Positions 59,191-64,000 of a stretch of DNA of 64,000 bases are shown one piece after another (position 1 is the first letter of the stretch; each line of letters starts with the position of its first letter). Location of the stretch: the NCBI RefSeq assembly GCF_008728515.1, contig NC_044990.1:8763156-8827155 (forward strand). The letters run 5' to 3'. Source of the DNA: Papio anubis. Taxonomy: Eukaryota; Chordata; Mammalia; Primates; Cercopithecidae. The position numbers and the translations under genes were made by a program. The notes under the pieces were generated by a model. It searched no databases and was not told the origin of the DNA. It saw only the letters and a list, made by a program, of their open reading frames with translations.

Positions 59191-60284
59191 TTTAGCTGCC
59201 TTACTGCTCCTGAGTTCTGTGATTCAAGTACCTCAGACTTCAATTCTCATTGCCTTTTATCCCTTTATTTTCTGTTCTCCACCAAATTACTGACTTCAAC
59301 CACAATTCTACATCCAGTTTTTCCTGTTAATTCTATGAATTTTTAAGGCTCCTTTTTATTCAATAGTTATTATTATCCAAGTAACTGTTTACATTGCTGT
59401 TCAATGAAGTATGACTTAATTTAATAACTGTAAGTATAGTATCTAGTGTAGTCTAAATAGCATCACTGTTCAGATCAAATGTAGCCCTCAAGGAAGCAAT
59501 CAGCTATGATGATTGCGGTTCTGGGGGAAAAAAAAAAAAAAAAGGATTCTGAAAAAGAGAAGGCAAAAGTTGATTCAAGACTTACCTCTAACAGTTAACT
59601 GCAAGATTGCCAAGACAGAAACCAAAATATTTACACAGGCTATCTTTGGGAGGTAAAAATATGGATGGCTTTTTGCTACTTTTTAATATTTCCCACATTT
59701 TTCAAATTTTAAAAGAACTGTCTATTGCTACTTAATGGTTAAACGTACTATAATAGTCTATTTTATAAATTCTTTGTAGTGGGTTAAAAACCACGATGAT
59801 TAACGAACATGAATTAAAACAGCTTTTATAGCACTTCTAAGAGAAATCAGGTATATATGAGGAAATTCTCAAAGCCTCTGTTTGCTAAAGAGAAAAATGA
59901 ACAAAAAGAAGCTGCTTAGGCAGCTTTCACTACAATCTATTCTAGATCATTAAAAATCAACTTCCATTTTCCTTCCAACTCTTAAGATGGAAAAAATTAG
60001 TTAAATATTTAATGTATAGCTAGCAAGTTAATTTTGTATCAAATGTATAAAAAGGTGTCACAGTATTCTCATTTGCTCAGTGTAGACTCAATGCATACAG
60101 TGTGTATATGACCATTTAATAAAGCACGGCATTACTATTTTAAATTAATTACAAAATTTCAAAACCCAAGCTCCCACTCCCCTCTCCTCACATATAGATT
60201 TATGAAGACATTCTAGTATGTTACCACTCAACCTTTTGATTTTTTCATTTCACTATACAGACTGGGTTTGGTTATCAATCATAC

Positions 60285-60600
60285 CACTTAATACCTGTGA
60301 CATCCTAGACATGCCACTTAACTTAACTGTCCTGGAAGCTAAGTTTCTTAGTTGTAATATCATTATCACCAACATCTGTTTTGTCTTGTGTAGTTTACAA
60401 AATATTGTCATATATATTAATTCTATGGATACCCACACCACCCTCATAGTCTCATTTTGCAAATGACTTACCTCCCAAAGTCACATGCCTAGTAGTAAGA
60501 CCAGTGCTTACATAAAGTTAAATACCCCAACTACTCAGAAGACTACTGTGAAGCTCAAATGAGACAATATGAATGTATTTTGTAAGCTCTAAAACTTTTT
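60285..60600 (+). repeat. MIR-like sequence
   Basis: 'tgccacttaacttaactgtc' and 'aagctcaaatgagacaatat ... ttgtaagctctaaaac' resemble the MIR core and 3' part, with MIR-like reverse segments between ('aaatgacttacctcccaaag'). Probably two overlapping or nested copies. Confidence 0.45.
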
Positions 60601-60869
60601 GTAAAAATATAAAGTAGCATATTATTTTCTGTGTTCCCCTCTTAGGGAAGTAGTAGTTGCATTCAATGATCTCCTGTTGTGCTCAGGTATAAAACTGCAA
60701 GTTAGAAGAGTTTTTAAGTTTTAATTGAAAAAAAAATTGGAATAACTAAAGACTATTAATATTTTTAACACAGTATGATCGTGCTCAATAGAAATACAGA
60801 TCTTTCTTTTCCTCAAAATAATATAAACATCTCTCCAAGATGCATGACTATTAATCATGCATTCAAAAA

Positions 60870-61535
60870 TTTTGAGCACCTACCCTAGACACCTACTGGG
60901 TACACATGATGTAAAACACAGATGGATGTCTGAAAACATGGAGCTAACAGTACAGTGATGAAGACAGGTAAACAAGGAAACAAACAAAAGACAACTTGCG
61001 GGAAAGTGCTATAAAGAAATAACAGGGTCAACAGGGTCCTAGAATAGGGAACCTGGGGAGAGGGAGCTTCAGAAAGTGATACTTGCACTGAAACCTGAAG
61101 AAGGACTCAGAAAAGCAAAGAGTAGGTGGTAGAACAATTGAGGCAGTGAGAACTTCATGCATAAAAACTCCAAAGCAGAAAAGAAAAAGCCTTAGTACAT
61201 CTGAGGAAAAAATAAATAAATCAGGACAGAATGGTGACTGAGGAAGAGAGCCACCAATGAAGTTGAAGAGCAAGCAAGAGTCAGATTTCACACAGCCTGG
61301 GAAGGTCTTTAAATATTAAAGTGGACTGTGAAACCATTAAAAAGTTTTCAGCAGTGGAGCACAGTCCAATTTACATTGAAGGTCATCATGGTTGTTGTAT
61401 GGATAAAGCATTCTTTCTTTAGAAACAGAAGCTGACAGACCAGTTAGAAGACTTTGCAGGAGTCCAGTTGAGATGACAAAAGCCTGGTCAGGGGTAGAGG
61501 CAGTGAAGAAGGTATGTTTCCATTAAATACAGAGT
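60870..61535 (-). repeat. Long LINE2 copy, part 1
   Basis: Reverse complement of L2: 'ttgagcacctaccctagaca', 'aacatggagctaacagtaca', 'gaaagtgctataaagaaata', 'aaacctgaagaaggactcag', 'gcagtggagcacagtccaat', 'agaccagttagaagactttg' and 'caggagtccagttgagatga' occur in consensus order. A Tigger-type element separates it from part 2. Confidence 0.8.
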
Positions 61536-61539
61536 CATC

Positions 61540-61888
61540 TCTAAGCATTAGTGGGGGCTATGTTTCCGGACCCTGCCCTCTGACCCCCACCCTGCAGATA
61601 ACAAAAAGCAAGGATGCTCTGGTTCCTGATCGAAAATAGCACAGTATTTCCATATAACCTAGCACATCCTCGTATATACTTTAAATCACCTCTAAATTAC
61701 TTTTAATACCTAATACAAATCACTATATATTACTTCATTTGTGAGGATCCAACATAGTACTCAGAATGCAAAAAATTCAAGTTTTGCTTTTTGAAACTTT
61801 GTGAAATTTTTTTTCCCGTATATTTTCAATTCACAGTTGGTCAATCCACAGACACAGAACCTACGAATATGAAAGGCCAACTGTATAT
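61540..61888. mobile_element. Tigger-type (pogo) DNA transposon inserted in L2
   Basis: One end 'tacagagtcatctctaagca ... gtgggggctatgtttccgga', the other 'cctacgaatatgaaaggcca(actgta)'. Internal 'ttacttttaatacctaatac' and 'cccgtatattttcaattcac' fit short Tigger-family elements. A TA is at each end. No transposase remains. Confidence 0.65.
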
Positions 61889-61894
61889 TTCAGG

Positions 61895-62400
61895 GGTAAA
61901 ACATACAACTTGCTGAAGTCTGTGATGTGAATAATGGAGAAACTGAGGAATTAAGGTTATTCCACAAATCTGATTGAGCAACTGGGAGAATGATGATGGT
62001 ATCAATAGGATCAATCCTAAATTTGACATGTCTGTTTTTTAAAAAGTGAGATGTTAAAAATAACTGGCCATGTGATTAAGGAATTCAGAGGAGATCATCT
62101 GGGCTAGAAATACATATTTGGGGGTCATCAGCATTTAAGAGATATTTAGCCTGGGAACTGATCCAATTCTAGAAAAGAGAGAGACAGAAGAGAGCAGACT
62201 GAGCTCTGAAGAAGGGTAATATTTAAAAAGCAAATAGAGAGTTGGCAAAAGAAACTGAGAGGGAATAGCTAATGAGATAGCAAGAAAATCATGTATATAG
62301 GGTCACAGAAACCAAAAGAAGAAAGTGTTTAAAAGGCCAGATGCGGTACTGTTTTAAGTGCTGCTGAGAGGCCAAGAAGATGAAGACAAGGCACCTTTTG
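61895..62400 (-). repeat. Long LINE2 copy, part 2
   Basis: Continues the L2 in reverse: 'tgattgagcaactgggagaa', 'gatgatggtatcaatagg', 'aattcagaggagatcatctg', 'ggctagaaatacatatttgg', 'gggtcatcagcatttaagag' and 'aagtgctgctgagaggccaa'. Parts 1 and 2 together form one ~1.2-kb L2. Confidence 0.78.
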
Positions 62401-62819
62401 GATTTGTAAACTGAAGACCAGTGGTGTATAATACATTTTGTGCATAGCCTTTGTAAATATTTAACAACTAGTTAATATTCTACTATGTGAAAATACAGGT
62501 ATTTTTAGTGTAACAGTGAATTTTCTACATGTGAATTAGTTATTTTAAATTAAGGAAACTGATTTGCCTTATTTGAACCAATGTTGTTTATAATGCAAAC
62601 TATGGTTGGAAACCAGCACCCTGCTTAGGAAGAAGTAGCTGCACACACAACAGAAGGACACAAAATGATTTAGTTTGAAAGGCTGGCTACAATGTGGGAA
62701 TGTGTTCTTTTGCTCACTGTTAACAATTATGAATTTTGGGCCTTTACAATAAACACCTGGAAAACGTGCTCAACTTTTACTAGCTATGCATAAACCCTTG
62801 ACATAGTTCGAGTCAACGG

Positions 62820-63115
62820 TGGTATAGGTTAAAGCACCTGGGGAGGAAGGGTCATTTCTCAAAGCACTGCTAGCGAAAAGCCTTTTGCCCATCCATTTAT
62901 TCACCACCCAGAACACAATGTGATCTTTGAAATTATTATATGATAATCTTTGGACTATGGGGAGGAAATCCATAAACTAAGGAAAGCAGAGCAAGTAGAC
63001 AGGAGGATACTGGTCCCTTGAAGGCACTTCTCAGGCCACTGTACTAGACCTGGAATGCCACCTTCCAAATTTCTTGTTGCAGAATAATAAAAACTCTTTA
63101 CTTATTTTAACCTAC
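62820..63115 (+). mobile_element. Possible MLT1-like LTR fragment
   Basis: The end 'caaatttcttgttgcagaat', 'aataaaaactctttacttat', 'tttaaccta' resembles MLT1-type 3' ends with an AATAAA. The upstream part is too diverged to be sure. Confidence 0.4.
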
Positions 63116-63239
63116 TAAGTATGATTTAGAAGTTACTAATTGCTAAACTTAGTATTAATTGATACATGCCATGTTTGTTTCATTCCTTCCTAAGAGTATT
63201 TTAAAATGAAGCAATGTTTAACACAGTGAAGAGGACATC

Positions 63240-63713
63240 AGAGCTACAGTAAACTCCATTGCAACTAGTACTAGCCATGTGACCTAGCTCTGGACAAAGA
63301 GATGTACGGAAGACTGATGGGGGCTTCTACGAAATTTAGTCCTATGCTGAAAAGAAGAGAGAGCTGAGGAAGGAAACTGGTAGATGATGCTGTCCCTGCC
63401 ATGCCCTCCATGCCATTCCACACCCCTTGCTCTTCTTGTCTTTCAATTGGTTGTGATACCTAGAGCTACACAGCTATCTTGCAACTACTGAGCAACAAGC
63501 ACAAGGATAAAAAGCCTGCCTCCAATAATGAAAATACCTGGCTGCTTGATAACATCACTGAGTTGCTAGCCAGAATGCCTTTTCCCCAGTTTCTTGTTAT
63601 GTGAGATAATTAAATATCTTTAGTGATAAAGTCACTATTAGTTGGGGTTGTTTGGAGTTTTTGTGGTTTTTTGGTTGGTTGTTTTTGCAGCTAAAAGCAT
63701 TCCTAACTGATAC
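63240..63713 (+). mobile_element. MLT1-like (MaLR) LTR
   Basis: 'gccatgtgacctagctctgg', 'ttggttgtgatacctagagc', 'cagctatcttgcaactactg', 'cacaaggataaaaagcctgc', 'tgataacatcactgagttgc' and the end 'tttcttgttatgtgagataa ... cactattagttggggttgtt ... gcattcctaactgatacac' follow MaLR LTR order. Confidence 0.65.
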
Positions 63714-63714
63714 A

Positions 63715-63960
63715 CTCCCTATTTTCTCTCAAATATCCAAGTACCTTCATGCTGCCCTTTAAATAAACAAAATTCGAAATTTTCTCCCTGACTCTGGCTT
63801 TCCATCTCACTTCAAAATTTCTTCGCCAATATAGGCTGTACTCGCACTAACGTTCCTACACTTGGAATGCTCCCCCATCTAAATCTTATGAATTTGTAAA
63901 AGGCCTAGCTTAATACCTGTATCCTTCCAGAAGCCTCTCCAAAGGGGCCACAGGGTTTAC
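63715..63960 (+). repeat. Possible LINE2 fragment at the window edge
   Basis: 'cttggaatgctcccccatct' and 'ccttccagaagcctctccaa' resemble L2 ('ctggaatgctcttcccc ... aggcctt'). Weak. Confidence 0.35.
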
Positions 63961-64000
63961 ATCTTGAAGTCCACAATTCTCTGAATGTATTGACAGTCTC

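Larger units (their letters stand above)
30319..64000 (-). other. UBL3: UBL3 intron 1 (partial; runs off the right edge)
   Basis: No exon matching the first nine UBL3 codons and no CpG-rich promoter is visible between exon 2 and the window end. The whole segment is therefore taken as intron 1, at least 33.7 kb. It is filled with the repeats listed separately. Plus-strand Alus here are antisense to the gene, minus-strand Alus are sense. Confidence 0.85.

Overview
This is a mammalian, primate-type nuclear window. It is AT-rich and dominated by interspersed repeats: about two dozen Alu copies, L1, L2 and MIR, LTRs of endogenous retroviruses, and DNA-transposon fossils. One essentially consensus AluY (51573-51873) carries the 'gagatccggccactgcact' variant typical of Old World monkey AluY, so the source is most likely a cercopithecid (macaque, baboon or vervet group) rather than human. 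That species inference rests on recalled subfamily features, not a search.

The only protein-coding gene I can support is UBL3 (ubiquitin-like 3, also called MUB), on the minus strand. Four of its five coding exons are present: exon 2 (30210-30318), exon 3 (25134-25220), exon 4 (20601-20678) and the coding part of exon 5 (20238-20290). All have consensus AG acceptors, GT donors follow exons 2-4, and the phases join into residues 10-117 of a 117-residue protein ending in a CVIL prenylation box. Exon 1 (about nine codons), the 5'UTR and the promoter lie beyond position 64000. Everything from 30319 to 64000 is therefore intron 1, at least 33.7 kb.

Layout from left to right. 1-16 kb is intergenic sequence downstream of UBL3. 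It holds Alus, three to four LTRs (two with intact 4-bp target duplications), an L3/CR1-type relic, an old L1M fragment and a 5'-truncated primate L1 with an Alu nested in it. 16-21.8 kb is unusually free of recognisable repeats and contains the UBL3 3'UTR, exon 5 and exon 4. 21.8-30.3 kb carries the remaining introns and exons. 30.3-64 kb is intron 1, with Alus in both orientations, two long LINE2 copies in opposite orientation, an L1 whose 5' region has about five tandem ~265-bp units, MaLR-type LTRs, hAT and Tigger DNA-transposon relics and several CA/TG microsatellites.

I found no new gene system, CRISPR array, operon, tRNA or rRNA. The points most worth checking are: inverted Alus flanking UBL3 exon 2 (possible circular RNA or RNA editing); two apparently recent Alu insertions with perfect target duplications; a perfect 24-bp hairpin inside an LTR; the tandemly repeated L1 promoter region; and several candidate UBL3 polyadenylation sites in the repeat-free block.
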